Below, piece after piece: positions 1 through 8,143 of a stretch of 64,000 nucleotides of DNA. The position numbers and the translations under genes were made by a program. Below the pieces are notes generated by a model, which worked only from the letters and a program-made list of their open reading frames with translations, did not search any database and was not told the origin of the DNA. Every line of letters begins with the position of its first letter. Positions within the stretch are counted from its first letter, which is position 1. Source of the stretch: Halonotius pteroides (GTDB taxonomy: Archaea > Halobacteriota > Halobacteria > Halobacteriales > Haloferacaceae). The DNA is taken from the NCBI RefSeq assembly GCF_003605635.1, contig NZ_QMDW01000013.1:16430-80429 (forward strand), in the 5' to 3' direction.

Positions 1-451
1 CGCCCGGCGCGTCAAGCCGGTCGGCGACTTCATCCCAGAGGTTGACCTTTCGGAGATAGGTTTCGACCTTTTCGTCGAGATCGGCCTTCGACTCGTAGTC
101 ACCGTGGATGCGAAGCCCGTAGGCGACGTTTTCGTAGATTGACACGGGCAGCGCGGTCGGCGTTTGGGGGACGTAGCCGATCCGTTTGCGTATCTCCGGG
201 GCTGGCACGTCAGTGTTGTACACTGAGTCTCCTGAGAGCAACACATCGCCATCGATTGTGACGTTTTCCTGAATCTCGTGGAGCCGGTTGAGTGATTTCA
301 GTAGCGTTGATTTCCCACAGCCGGACGGCCCGATGATCGTTGTGAGCGTGTTCGCTGGGAAGCCGATAGAGACGCCTTTGACGGCCTCGATCTCGCGGTC
401 GCCGGTGTACGTTACTGAAAGCTGGTCTGTCGTGAGTGGGGTATCTGTCAT
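1..451 (-). CDS. pstB: PstB, phosphate ABC transporter ATP-binding protein (partial)
   Basis: This is the N-terminal ~150 residues of an ABC ATPase that runs off the left edge of the window. The start is the ATG at 449-451. The Walker A motif GPSGCGKST is visible near residue 42, followed by the Q-loop stretch IGYVPQTPTALPVSIYENV. This matches PstB, which energises high-affinity phosphate import on the inner face of the membrane. The start overlaps the pstA stop by 4 bp (ATGA), so it is translationally coupled and last in the visible pstSCAB operon. The signature and Walker B motifs lie outside the window. phoU often follows pstB in haloarchaea and may lie further left. Confidence 0.95.
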   Translation of the reverse strand, partial: MTDTPLTTDQLSVTYTGDREIEAVKGVSIGFPANTLTTIIGPSGCGKSTLLKSLNRLHEIQENVTIDGDVLLSGDSVYNTDVPAPEIRKRIGYVPQTPTALPVSIYENVAYGLRIHGDYESKADLDEKVETYLRKVNLWDEVADRLDAPG

Positions 452-1305
452 CTGTTTCCTCCGGGTGTATATCGCGCATAGCGGCCGGCTAACAGCTTCG
501 AGAGGAGTATCAAGCCGAGTACGACACTGGTCAACACGAACGCCGCCGCGTATGCGTGGGAACGAACCTCGGCGTTAAACGACATCGCCTGATCGAAGAT
601 GAGCACTGGCAGCGTCGTCGCCGCCTCGAACAGCCCTCCGGGCATTCGAGTGCTTCGACCGGTGGTAAACAACACGGTCGCCGCATCGCCGATACCGCGA
701 GCAAACCCCATTACTAGGCCGGCGATCACGCCCGGTGCAGCCGCCCGAACGGTCATTCGCATGCTCTCAAACCGGGTCGCGCCAAGCCCGTAGGTCGATT
801 CTCGAACCGTTTCCGGGGCTGCGCGCAGTGCCTCATCGGTGTAGCGCGTCATAATCGGATACTGGAAGATAGCGATGGCAATGATACCGAAAAATAGACT
901 CGTCTGGGCCCCCGTGGCGATGATGATTGTCAGCACAAAGACGCCGTAGACGATTGGCGGGGTTCCCCACAGCACGTTCAGAAACATGTTTACACCGTCG
1001 GAAAACCGTCTGCTGGAGTAGTCGCTCTGGAGGTAGACCGCTGTTGACACCGCAGCCACCATCGAGACGACCGTTGCCGGGCCGACGATAAAGAGGCTAC
1101 CAAGCACCGCATGCAGAAAGCCGCCCGTTCCTTCGAGCATGTATCGCGAGCCAGGTGGTGTGAATACAATCGATGGATCAGCGAGTAACACGCCGCCTCC
1201 TCTGGCAACAGTGACCCCAATAACCAACAGCAACACACCAACGACAAGCAAGGCGGCCGCCCGCACTGCGATGCCGAACAGCCGCTGTGTCATATAGCGG
1301 TTCAT
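448..1305 (-). CDS. pstA: PstA, phosphate ABC transporter permease
   Basis: This is one of the two membrane-spanning subunits of the phosphate importer, about 285 residues with roughly six hydrophobic helices. The central cytoplasmic loop (ALRAAPETVRESTYGLGAT) is the EAA-type coupling loop that docks with PstB. An ATG at 1317 is possible, but the ATG at 1303-1305 is preferred because it overlaps the pstC stop as ATGA, the same 4-bp arrangement seen at the other pst junctions. It pairs with PstC to form the channel. Family assignment is firm from gene order and the loop motif. Confidence 0.93.
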   Translation of the reverse strand: MNRYMTQRLFGIAVRAAALLVVGVLLLVIGVTVARGGGVLLADPSIVFTPPGSRYMLEGTGGFLHAVLGSLFIVGPATVVSMVAAVSTAVYLQSDYSSRRFSDGVNMFLNVLWGTPPIVYGVFVLTIIIATGAQTSLFFGIIAIAIFQYPIMTRYTDEALRAAPETVRESTYGLGATRFESMRMTVRAAAPGVIAGLVMGFARGIGDAATVLFTTGRSTRMPGGLFEAATTLPVLIFDQAMSFNAEVRSHAYAAAFVLTSVVLGLILLSKLLAGRYARYTPGGNR

Positions 1306-2246
1306 TGGTACTGCCACCGCCGTTTGAGTCGCTGCTGGACGAGCATCGCCCCGAAATTAAACAGCCAGACAACGATGACGAGCATCAGCCCGACGAAGAT
1401 CAACGCCGATTGCGTGAGCGGCAGCGACATCAACTCGCCGAAGTCGTTGACGATCAGCGTCGGCAAGGTCTGGCCCGTCGAGAAGATTGAGTTTGGGATC
1501 TGTGTCTGGCCGCCGATTAGCAACGCAGGCACGATTGTCGCGCCGAACACGCGGCCAAACCCAAGCAAAATCGCCGAAAAGATACCCGGTCCGGCTGCCC
1601 GAAGCAACACCGATCGGATGGTCTCGAACTTGGTTGCGCCGACGCCGAGCGACGTTTCCCGCAGCTCGTCGGGGAGCGATTCGAGTGATTCGACCGACAG
1701 TGAGGTCATGAAGGGGGTGACAACGATCGCGATCACGAGGCTGACAGTAAAGATGCCGACGCCGACAGTGTTCTCGCTGAACACCGGAGCCACGTAGCGA
1801 CCGATAACCGGCACAACGACGATCAGCGCGACCAGCCCGAAGATCACACTCGGGATCGCCGCCAGCACGTCGATCAGCGCGGCGACAAGCGTTTTTGTTC
1901 GGCCTTCAGCGTACTCGGCGATATAGATCGCTGCACCGAGGGCAATCGGCACCCCCATTAGCATCGAAAGTGCGGTGACGTAGATGGTGCCGACGATCGC
2001 TGGTAGAAAGCCGAAGTTGTTCGCCGCAGGATCCCAGTTTGCGGAGGTTAACATCGAGCTCAGCGGATACTCCGAGAGAATCGGCAGCGACCGGTAAAAC
2101 AACAGCAGTGTGATCCCCGCAAACAGCGCGATCGCCAGATATCCCGCCCCGGTGAGCCAGTAGCTGCTGTAACGTTCAGCGAGCAGCCGTCGGCCGAGAC
2201 GACTCGACTGAGCCCGGTTTTGAAGACTGTCGGTGTCAGTGGTCAC
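1302..2246 (-). CDS. pstC: PstC, phosphate ABC transporter permease
   Basis: This is the second permease subunit of the phosphate importer, 314 residues. The N-terminus is cytoplasmic and charged, then comes a hydrophobic helix (YLAIALFAGITLLLFYRSLP) and a multi-helix permease domain. The EAA-type loop reads ESLPDELRETSLGVGATKFE. The start overlaps the pstS stop by 4 bp (ATGA) and the stop overlaps pstA by 4 bp, so the operon is tightly coupled. The length is typical for PstC. Confidence 0.94.
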   Translation of the reverse strand: MTTDTDSLQNRAQSSRLGRRLLAERYSSYWLTGAGYLAIALFAGITLLLFYRSLPILSEYPLSSMLTSANWDPAANNFGFLPAIVGTIYVTALSMLMGVPIALGAAIYIAEYAEGRTKTLVAALIDVLAAIPSVIFGLVALIVVVPVIGRYVAPVFSENTVGVGIFTVSLVIAIVVTPFMTSLSVESLESLPDELRETSLGVGATKFETIRSVLLRAAGPGIFSAILLGFGRVFGATIVPALLIGGQTQIPNSIFSTGQTLPTLIVNDFGELMSLPLTQSALIFVGLMLVIVVWLFNFGAMLVQQRLKRRWQYQ

Positions 2247-3235
2247 GATTCGGTATTATTCTCAAGTGTCGTTCGTCCGTCCTCAAGACGGTCTTCTGTC
2301 AGGGGAACGTATCCGTTTTCGGAGACGTACTGCTGACCGTCAGTGAGCACCCACTCGATAAACGGTGCGACAGCGGCGTCGAAGGCACCGTTTGCGGCGA
2401 GCCACATCTCACGGGCTGGCGGTGCTGGGTAGTCGCCGCGCTCAACGGCCGCAAGCAGTTCACCACGGGTTTGATAGAACGACTCCGACTCGGAGAGTCC
2501 ATCGCCGTTTTGATCGAGGGGGATCGGCCGGATCTCACCGTCGAGTTCGCCGCTGTCGAGATTGTAAACGTAATTGATATTATTCATGCCGATGGCGTTT
2601 TCACTGTCACCAAGCGACTGGGCGACGGGCTGATCACCGTTGAAATTGCCGTCGGAAAGCCCTTCAAGATCATCCTGTGTGTAGGCGTTGCCTTCGCCGC
2701 CGAGGAACTCACCCCACTTTTTGTACGCCGCAGAGGCGTCCGATCGGCCGTAGACGACGATCTCGGCGTCGACACCGGCATCCGGAAACAGTTCTCCCCA
2801 GTTGGTGATCTCTTTAGTAAATATTGCTTCTAACTCGGCTCTCGTTACCCCCTGTGATTGAATCTGATCGATTACTGGATTGTTCTGATTGACGGTGCCG
2901 ACAACGGTATCGATCAACATCGGCACCGCGACCAATCCACGTTCGAGTTCCTCCTGAAACGGCTCACGCCCCATCATGGCCACGTCGACCTGCTCGTTGA
3001 ACAGATCTGACACCCCGACGCCGGTGCCACCACCCGAAATATCGAAGCTAAGATCGCTCTGTTCAGCGTAGATATCGGCCCACACCTGTACCATCGGTAA
3101 CGGGCCGACGCCGCCAGAGATCCGCACTGTTTGGCCGCCACCGCCGCCACCGCCGAGACAACCGGCTGCCGAAATGGTGGTGCCGACGGTCGCCGCACTC
3201 AGCACAGATCGTCGTGAGTACTGCTGTGTCATCAT
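2243..3235 (-). CDS. pstS: PstS, phosphate-binding Tat lipoprotein
   Basis: This is the extracellular phosphate-binding protein that feeds PstCA. The N-terminus carries a twin-arginine motif (SRRSVLS, residues 7-13) and a lipobox ending SAAG-Cys26, followed by a glycine-rich tether. It is therefore predicted to be exported folded through Tat and anchored by a lipid, the usual haloarchaeal arrangement. The mature part has the PBP-like phosphate-binding features, including GGVGPLPMVQVWADIY and SGGGTGVGVSDL near the front and SDASAAYKKWGEFLGG in the middle. Two adjacent ATGs (3235, 3232) could serve as start. It is first in pstSCAB and lies directly below a TATA-like box and a palindrome. Confidence 0.94.
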   Translation of the reverse strand: MMTQQYSRRSVLSAATVGTTISAAGCLGGGGGGGQTVRISGGVGPLPMVQVWADIYAEQSDLSFDISGGGTGVGVSDLFNEQVDVAMMGREPFQEELERGLVAVPMLIDTVVGTVNQNNPVIDQIQSQGVTRAELEAIFTKEITNWGELFPDAGVDAEIVVYGRSDASAAYKKWGEFLGGEGNAYTQDDLEGLSDGNFNGDQPVAQSLGDSENAIGMNNINYVYNLDSGELDGEIRPIPLDQNGDGLSESESFYQTRGELLAAVERGDYPAPPAREMWLAANGAFDAAVAPFIEWVLTDGQQYVSENGYVPLTEDRLEDGRTTLENNTES

Positions 3236-3254
3236 TGCAGCTATATTTTCAAGA

Positions 3255-3276
3255 CGTATATCCTTCGACTAGTCGA
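3255..3276 (-). promoter_or_regulatory. Candidate pst operon promoter with palindromic operator
   Basis: On the minus strand an AT-rich GATATACG (3255-3262) sits about 23-27 nt before the pstS start, where a TATA box would give a near-leaderless transcript. Directly upstream, in the BRE position, is the perfect 12-bp palindrome TCGACTAGTCGA (3265-3276). A regulator bound there would compete with or assist TFB. Phosphate control is inferred from the gene downstream, not from a known motif. Confidence 0.5.
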
Positions 3277-3291
3277 CAAATACGCGTTGCT

Positions 3292-3321
3292 CACCAGCAT
3301 ACAAAAAAAAAATTGCTGGTG
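3292..3321. repeat. 8-bp inverted repeat flanking a homopolymeric A tract
   Basis: CACCAGCA (3292-3299) and TGCTGGTG (3314-3321) form a perfect 8-bp inverted repeat. They enclose a 14-nt spacer that is nearly all A (T on the minus strand). It lies about 60-85 bp upstream of pstS. It could be a regulator site upstream of the promoter or a hairpin with an A-loop. The rest of 3322-3572 shows no convincing gene. Confidence 0.45.
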
Positions 3322-3572
3322 TCTGTAACATCGTATCCAAACAAACCGCTTCCGAATTGATGCTGACCACACTGGTGCTATCCGTTTTATTTGTAGTCTA
3401 TGGGATGCTCGGCATTCACCGACTCAGCAAACGAATCGAAAGCGGGGTGTCGACGGCAACGCCGCCGGTGCGGTGGCCTCAGTATCGCCATGTTTACCGA
3501 TAGCGTACTCATCGCTGTCACCGTTATCAAAAAGATGGGGGCGTTGACCGCAGCTGCCACTCCGTGGTTCTG

Positions 3573-4001
3573 TCACCGCTGTTTAGCGACAATGGTGTCT
3601 GCCACGAGATCGCCGACCCGCTGATCCTTGTCGGTCAGATATATCGAGATCATGGCGACAAGGTTCAGTGTCGGGAGTGCGTCGATGATCCACGCCAGAT
3701 TCCGGAGCATCGATGCCGGGATCGTACATTGCGACCCGTCCGATTTGACCACGACCAAGCCGAACAGATATTTCCCCGGTGTGTAGCCGAGTAGACCTTC
3801 GAGCAGCAGGGCATAGATGAGTCCGACCAGGACGTAGACACTCAAAAAGAGCAGTGTGATGAGGTCGCCAGCGACCGGGCCGAGCAAGATGAAGGGAACC
3901 CCGAGCACCCCGATCAACACGCCATCCACAAAGAACGCCAGTATCCGTCGCAACGTTACCCCATCGGTTGTGTTGAGATCCGGTTTTGGATGCTTCCGCA
4001 T
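3573..4001 (-). CDS. RDD family membrane protein
   Basis: This is a 142-residue integral membrane protein. The RDD family hallmark is visible as RRILAFFVDGVLIGVL near residues 18-33, with the Arg and the Asp in a first helix. Two further hydrophobic stretches follow (FLSVYVLVGLIYALLLEG and LAWIIDALPTLNLVAMISIYL). The closing DKDQRVGDLVADTIVAKQR is also typical of the family. Family function is poorly defined, and transport or ion handling has been suggested for some members. It stands alone on the minus strand, 337 bp upstream of pstS, so it has its own promoter. The substrate is unknown. Confidence 0.85.
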   Translation of the reverse strand: MRKHPKPDLNTTDGVTLRRILAFFVDGVLIGVLGVPFILLGPVAGDLITLLFLSVYVLVGLIYALLLEGLLGYTPGKYLFGLVVVKSDGSQCTIPASMLRNLAWIIDALPTLNLVAMISIYLTDKDQRVGDLVADTIVAKQR

Positions 4002-4202
4002 ACTGTTGCGAACATGTCCATCCGTTTTTATAAACTCTGATGGGCGGCTTCACCACGAGAAACACCGGTTCAGCCGTCTATGATTGCCCCGGTCGAATCG
4101 AACATGACGAGGGGAGTGATATGACCGCTGTGCTATCGGTTGTAGACCGCACTGCCGATCTGCGCCGGAAATCGATGCCGCGCTGCGCTTCAGCCGTCGA
4201 AA

Positions 4203-4598
4203 CTACCTGTGATCAGCACTGTCCTCCGGCGGTTCGGCGGCGTGCTCGCGGAGTTCCTCGACCGAGAGCTCATCGAGGACGCCCTCGCTTGTCGCTTCGA
4301 GCACAACCGGCGGCGCGTGGCCAACCTCTCGGGCTTCGATCCACCGGGGGAGACAGATACACCAGCGGTCGCCCGACTGTAACCCGGGAAAGCCGAGTTC
4401 CGGCCGCGGGGTGATGAGATCGTTGCCCTGTTCGCGGCTGTACTCGAGGAACTCCTGTGTCATCACCGCACAGATCTCGTGGCGGCCGGGATCACGTTGC
4501 AGCTGTCGGCAGTGCCCGTCGCGCAAAAACCCGGTTTCAGGACGCTTACTACAGGGCTGTAACTCGCCACCCACCACATTGTGTTCGGTGTCGCTCAT
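4203..4598 (-). CDS. DUF2237 family protein
   Basis: This 131-residue soluble protein is recognised by the DUF2237 pattern: PCSKRPETGFLRDGHC, then HEICAVMTQEFLEYS, GNDLITP, GFPGLQSGDRWCIC and RWIEAREVGHAPPVVLEAT. Conserved Cys and His residues suggest metal or redox involvement, but the family has no established activity. The start is the ATG at 4596-4598. A much longer open frame continues upstream to about 5543, but it is antisense to a better-supported gene, so the extension is not used. It is divergent from the gene at 4707 with about 108 bp between them. Confidence 0.85.
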   Translation of the reverse strand: MSDTEHNVVGGELQPCSKRPETGFLRDGHCRQLQRDPGRHEICAVMTQEFLEYSREQGNDLITPRPELGFPGLQSGDRWCICLPRWIEAREVGHAPPVVLEATSEGVLDELSVEELREHAAEPPEDSADHR

Positions 4599-4706
4599 GC
4601 CGGCATTTCCGGCTACGGCTGTATAGCTATTCGGCCCAACGTGTCCTTTTGTCGACTCCCAACCCCAAGCCGCGGGGCTTATTCGCGCCCCTCGATAAGC
4701 AGCGGT

Positions 4707-5432
4707 ATGGAGCCGACGACGACCGGCCGGTTTCGCGTTCTCGACCGTCGCCCGGATGGCACGATCCTGCTGGTCGATCTTGCCAACGCTATCGCTGCGG
4801 CAACCGGCGAGGATCCCGACGCTGATCTGCGCCCGATCGCCGTCACCCCACCAGCCGTCGATGACCCGAAGACCGACGCACACGATATCGACGCCGAGAC
4901 AGTCGACACGATCAGATCGCTGGAACCCGGCTACGTCGTCGAGGCCGAACTCGCCTGGGACGACAGCGACGCCGCTTTTCTTGACTGTACGATCACGAAC
5001 CGCACCCGGATCCAGTACGCCGATGGCGTGACTGGCCTCTTTGAGAAGGCCCAGGAAACGTGGCACGACGCACAGGTCGCCGGCGAGGCGATGAACTCCG
5101 CGGTGACCTACAGCACCGGCAAGGAGCCTAACGGCGTCGTCTACGTGTTTGCCAAACAAGACCCGCCACGAGACCTCTTTGAGGAGTTTCGGACGGGCGC
5201 AACGCCGATCGAACCGCTGATACAGCGTGTTAACGCTACCCACGATGGGGGTGCTGCTGATACCACCGCCGATGACGATGCGGTCGACAACGCGTCCGAC
5301 GACGAGGCCGAGCGTGCCGTTTTCGTTCTCAACCCCGCCGACGAGCCGTTTGTTGTGGTGTATATCGTTTTCCGCAAAGACGGCATGTTGGCTCAGACCG
5401 TCCGCGATACCTACGGGTTGCCGGCTATCTGA
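4707..5432 (+). CDS. Conserved haloarchaeal protein, DUF6663-like
   Basis: This is a 241-residue acidic protein starting at the ATG at 4707 (MEPTTTGRFRVL). The open frame extends upstream to 4581, but only the part from MEPTT looks like real haloarchaeal coding. The pattern [14 protein letters not shown], then RTRIQYADGVTGLFEKAQETW, then GEAMNSAVTYSTGKEPNGVVYVF, and the closing ADEPFVVVYIVF, resemble the haloarchaeal DUF6663 family as I remember it. An Asp/Ala/Thr-rich linker sits near residues 180-205. No function is known. It is convergent with the uracil-DNA glycosylase gene across 185 bp with nothing recognisable. Confidence 0.8.
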   Translation: MEPTTTGRFRVLDRRPDGTILLVDLANAIAAATGEDPDADLRPIAVTPPAVDDPKTDAHDIDAETVDTIRSLEPGYVVEAELAWDDSDAAFLDCTITNRTRIQYADGVTGLFEKAQETWHDAQVAGEAMNSAVTYSTGKEPNGVVYVFAKQDPPRDLFEEFRTGATPIEPLIQRVNATHDGGAADTTADDDAVDNASDDEAERAVFVLNPADEPFVVVYIVFRKDGMLAQTVRDTYGLPAI

Positions 5433-5617
5433 ATGCGATGAGAGAGCGGCGGCCCTACTGGGGTAGCACCGGCCGCCAGGGGCGTGGACACAACACATGA
5501 CCCGTCGGTGGGTGGGAACCGACGGCCGATGGGATGGCCCCATCGGATGTACTGATCGTTACCCATGTAACCGCTGCGCCGCGTTTCAGAGCCAGAAAAC
5601 CCCAGCGAGCGGACTGC

Positions 5618-6226
5618 TCAGAACTCGCCGAGTCTCGACTGGCCGTCGCCATCATCGTTGCCGCCGTCGCCCAGTCCAGCAAGCCCAACCGCCGACACGA
5701 TCGTCTCCTCGAAGCCGTCTCGCTGACTGGCGTCGTACAGCGTCGCCGCCGGATGCATCGACAGCAACACCCGCTGTGAGCGATCGCCAAGCCGACAGTC
5801 GACAACGTCGCCCGCCTCCTTTGTGATCGCAACCGACCGATCCAGCAGGTGCTCGCTCGGCACCTTCCCGAGAGTGACGACCAGCGTCGGATCGACGGTT
5901 TCGATCTCGGTCTCCAGATAGCCGCGGCAGTTGGCAAGCTCGTCAGTTGTCGGATCACGGTTATCTGGGGGTCGACACCGAACACAGTTGGTGATTCGTA
6001 CAGCCGATCGATCGACGCCGGCGTTATCAAGCGCGTCATCAAGCACCGAGCCCGATCGGCCGACGAAGGGTTCGCCCGCCTCGTCTTCATTCGCGCCGGG
6101 GGCCTCGCCAACAAACACCAACTCGGCATCATCTGGGCCGACGCCGTTGACAATCCGACTCCGGGAGGCGACAAGGTCGGGACACTGTTCGCAGTCGGTG
6201 ACACACCGGCCGTCGAATCCGTCCAT
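5618..6226 (-). CDS. Family 4 uracil-DNA glycosylase (4Fe-4S)
   Basis: This 202-residue enzyme should remove uracil from DNA as the first step of base-excision repair. The catalytic motif GEAPGANEDEAGEPFVGRSG is the family-4 form (GExPGxxE...PFVGxxG), and the second loop is visible as SMHPAATLYD. Four cysteines suitable for the 4Fe-4S cluster are present: C12 and C15 at the N-terminus, then one in RCRPP and one in ANCRGY. An upstream open frame adds 55 low-complexity residues, so the ATG at 6224-6226 is preferred. It follows the DUF99 gene by 22 bp on the same strand, which suggests a repair operon. Confidence 0.92.
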   Translation of the reverse strand: MDGFDGRCVTDCEQCPDLVASRSRIVNGVGPDDAELVFVGEAPGANEDEAGEPFVGRSGSVLDDALDNAGVDRSAVRITNCVRCRPPDNRDPTTDELANCRGYLETEIETVDPTLVVTLGKVPSEHLLDRSVAITKEAGDVVDCRLGDRSQRVLLSMHPAATLYDASQRDGFEETIVSAVGLAGLGDGGNDDGDGQSRLGEF

Positions 6227-6248
6227 ACCAACCGGTGGGGCGGGCGGC

Positions 6249-6863
6249 TTAACTGTCGGTCGGTTTGTCGGTCGCCGCGTCGCCGGCGGTCTCCCAGCCG
6301 AACCGCTCGGCCTGTTGGCGTCCTGCGCGGGCAGCCCGTTGAGCGACCCGGAGCGGTTCGGGACGCTCGTTGCTGTCGGGAGTAAACGCACGAAGGATGT
6401 CGGTGGCGTCGACCGTGTCGATGCCGACCGTTCGGAGCCACAGCTCAGTGTCGTTGACGGTGACTGGTTTACGGGCCGGGAGCTCCCGGTAGGTAGCCAG
6501 CCGTCGATCTAACGCCTCGCCAGAAAAGTGCTCTCGGAGCGGTTTCTCCAGTCCATTGCTCTCCTCGAATGCGACCGCGATCACCGGCCGGTCGGCGGCC
6601 GCGTGCACATCGTCGAGAGAAATGAGGTTGAACCACGCGGGGGCGACACCGGCGAACAGTACCCACTGAGCGTCCGGTCTGTCCAGCCGGTCGAGTAGGT
6701 CATCACACGCGGCGGTCGCATCGCTACCACCGGTCGTACAACGCGCGAAGGCACACTTCTCAACGACGCGGTCGGCACGAACGACGGCCCCACATAACTG
6801 GCTGTAGTCAGGGCCATCGGAGGCGGCGATGCCGACCGCCCGACTGCCGGGCTTCGGAGCCAT
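6249..6863 (-). CDS. DUF99 / endonuclease dU family protein
   Basis: This 204-residue protein has the DUF99 (UPF0215) pattern: KPGSRAVGIAASDGP at the start, VVRADRVVEKCAFARCTTGGSDAT, and FNLISLDDVHAAADRPVIAV in the middle. This archaeal family has an RNase H-like fold related to endonuclease V and is named endonuclease dU, implying incision at deoxyuridine or other deaminated bases. The specific activity here is an inference from the family. It is the middle gene of a compact minus-strand set, 12 bp after the DUF5786 gene and 22 bp before the uracil-DNA glycosylase gene. Confidence 0.88.
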   Translation of the reverse strand: MAPKPGSRAVGIAASDGPDYSQLCGAVVRADRVVEKCAFARCTTGGSDATAACDDLLDRLDRPDAQWVLFAGVAPAWFNLISLDDVHAAADRPVIAVAFEESNGLEKPLREHFSGEALDRRLATYRELPARKPVTVNDTELWLRTVGIDTVDATDILRAFTPDSNERPEPLRVAQRAARAGRQQAERFGWETAGDAATDKPTDS

Positions 6864-6875
6864 CGCAGCAGCGGC

Positions 6876-7061
6876 TTACTCTGCGGGGTCGTCTTTCATC
6901 GATTCGAGTCTGTCGAGCAGTTCGTCGTTGGACGCACCGATCTCGAAATCAACGCTGCCTTTGTGTTCGGCCTCGCCGGCGTCGAGCCCGTCGTCGTTCT
7001 CGAAGTCGGTATCAAAATCTTGGTTCTCCTGTTCAGACTCATCGTAGCTTCCGAATCCCAT
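6876..7061 (-). CDS. DUF5786 family small acidic protein
   Basis: This 61-residue, highly acidic protein begins MGFGSYDESEQENQ and ends with a short helix containing SNDELLDRLESMKDD. It matches the haloarchaeal DUF5786 family as I recall it; no function is assigned. The N-terminal half (DTDFENDDGLDAGEAEHKG) looks disordered. It heads the operon with DUF99 and uracil-DNA glycosylase and is divergent from the MBL hydrolase at 7166, so 7062-7165 should hold both promoters. Confidence 0.85.
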   Translation of the reverse strand: MGFGSYDESEQENQDFDTDFENDDGLDAGEAEHKGSVDFEIGASNDELLDRLESMKDDPAE

Positions 7062-7165
7062 ACATACACATAGATGGCTCCAACAGTGAAAAATCCCCGT
7101 GCAGGCTGAGTGTCAGTAGCCAGCCGACGCCGGGGACTTTTGCTGGTCGATCACGTCCCGCCGGT

Positions 7166-7792
7166 ATGGAGCCGACTGTTGTTACTGACGGTGCGGATGT
7201 CTTCACCTGCAACGCGTATCTCGTTGACGGCGAGACGCCGACGCTTATCGATGCTGGCACCATGCCCGGCGTTGCCGACGTGATCGCCGACCACGTTGCT
7301 GACCTCGATCGGGTTGTACTCACCCACCAGCATGGCGATCACGTCGGCGAACTCGACGCCGTCTTAGATCGCTTTGATGCTGATCTTTACGCCTACGCCG
7401 ACCATCCACGCAGAACCGTCGCCATCGACGACGGTGACAGCGTCGCTATCGGCGACGACGAGTTCGACGCGATTTATACGCCGGGTCATGCGAGCGACCA
7501 CCTGTCGTTGGTAAGTGATAGGGCCCTGTTCAGCGGCGATGTCGTCGTCTACAACGATGGCGCGTTCGACGACGGCAGCTTCGGCCGCACTGATCGCCGC
7601 GGGCAGTCACGCGAGCGACTGATCGAAAGTCTCGAACGGATTCTCGACGGACTTCCTGACTCGGTGTCGGCGATGTACGCCGGCCATGGCGACCCCTTCC
7701 GCGCTGAGCCTGCCGGCGACGACGTGCGAACCGTCATCGAGCGTGCGCTTGAGCGCGCCGAACGCCGGGAGCCGAAGTATCCCGACGGGTAA
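7166..7792 (+). CDS. MBL-fold metallo-hydrolase
   Basis: This is a 208-residue metallo-beta-lactamase-fold hydrolase. The metal-binding motif LTHQHGDHVGE is near residues 52-62. Further ligands are expected in IYTPGHASDHLSL and in SGDVVVYNDG, and MYAGHGDP carries the last histidine. The fold covers glyoxalase II, lactonases, nucleases and others, and nothing here decides the substrate. The compact length and lack of extra domains favour a glyoxalase II-like small hydrolase. It is monocistronic and convergent with the L40e gene. Confidence 0.88.
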   Translation: MEPTVVTDGADVFTCNAYLVDGETPTLIDAGTMPGVADVIADHVADLDRVVLTHQHGDHVGELDAVLDRFDADLYAYADHPRRTVAIDDGDSVAIGDDEFDAIYTPGHASDHLSLVSDRALFSGDVVVYNDGAFDDGSFGRTDRRGQSRERLIESLERILDGLPDSVSAMYAGHGDPFRAEPAGDDVRTVIERALERAERREPKYPDG

Positions 7793-7935
7793 TCTCGATC
7801 CGGTGAGGTCGCTTGTGGTCGTTGCTCGGTATCGCCGACAGCGACGGTGTCATTGTTTGAACACCGCCGACAGCGGTGTCGATGACACAGCTGTCGCTTG
7901 CGGCCGAGAGGCCCTTGGAAACCCAACCGGCAGAA

Positions 7936-8085
7936 TCAGGCTGCGCGTCGCTCTTTGGCTTTCGGGCGAAGCCGCGAGTAGCCACACTTTCGGCAGCTGT
8001 CGGCGTCCGGCGCGTTGCGCGCGTTACACCGCATGCAGATCTGCTTGTTGAGCGTCCGGCTGGTGGCGACATCATTGGTTGGCAT
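7936..8085 (-). CDS. rpl40e: 50S ribosomal protein L40e
   Basis: This short 49-residue gene reads [15 protein letters not shown] and then a four-cysteine zinc ribbon. The pairs are IC-x2-C (C17, C20) and C-x2-C (C31, C34, in [13 protein letters not shown]). The basic tail PKAKERRAA is typical of archaeal L40e. It is a component of the large ribosomal subunit. The start is the ATG at 8083-8085 and the stop is TGA at 7936-7938. The strand and frame are well supported because every family-defining residue is present. Confidence 0.93.
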   Translation of the reverse strand: MPTNDVATSRTLNKQICMRCNARNAPDADSCRKCGYSRLRPKAKERRAA

Positions 8086-8143
8086 ACCCAATACTTGTCA
8101 GGGTTACTGTTTAACAGTTCCGAGAACAGTGCCGCCGACCGCC

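Noticed and set aside
4203..5543. A 446-residue minus-strand frame continuing upstream of the DUF2237 gene.
   Set aside because: Only its last 131 residues match DUF2237; the rest is antisense to the better-supported gene at 4707-5432 and has composition expected from a GC-rich shadow frame.
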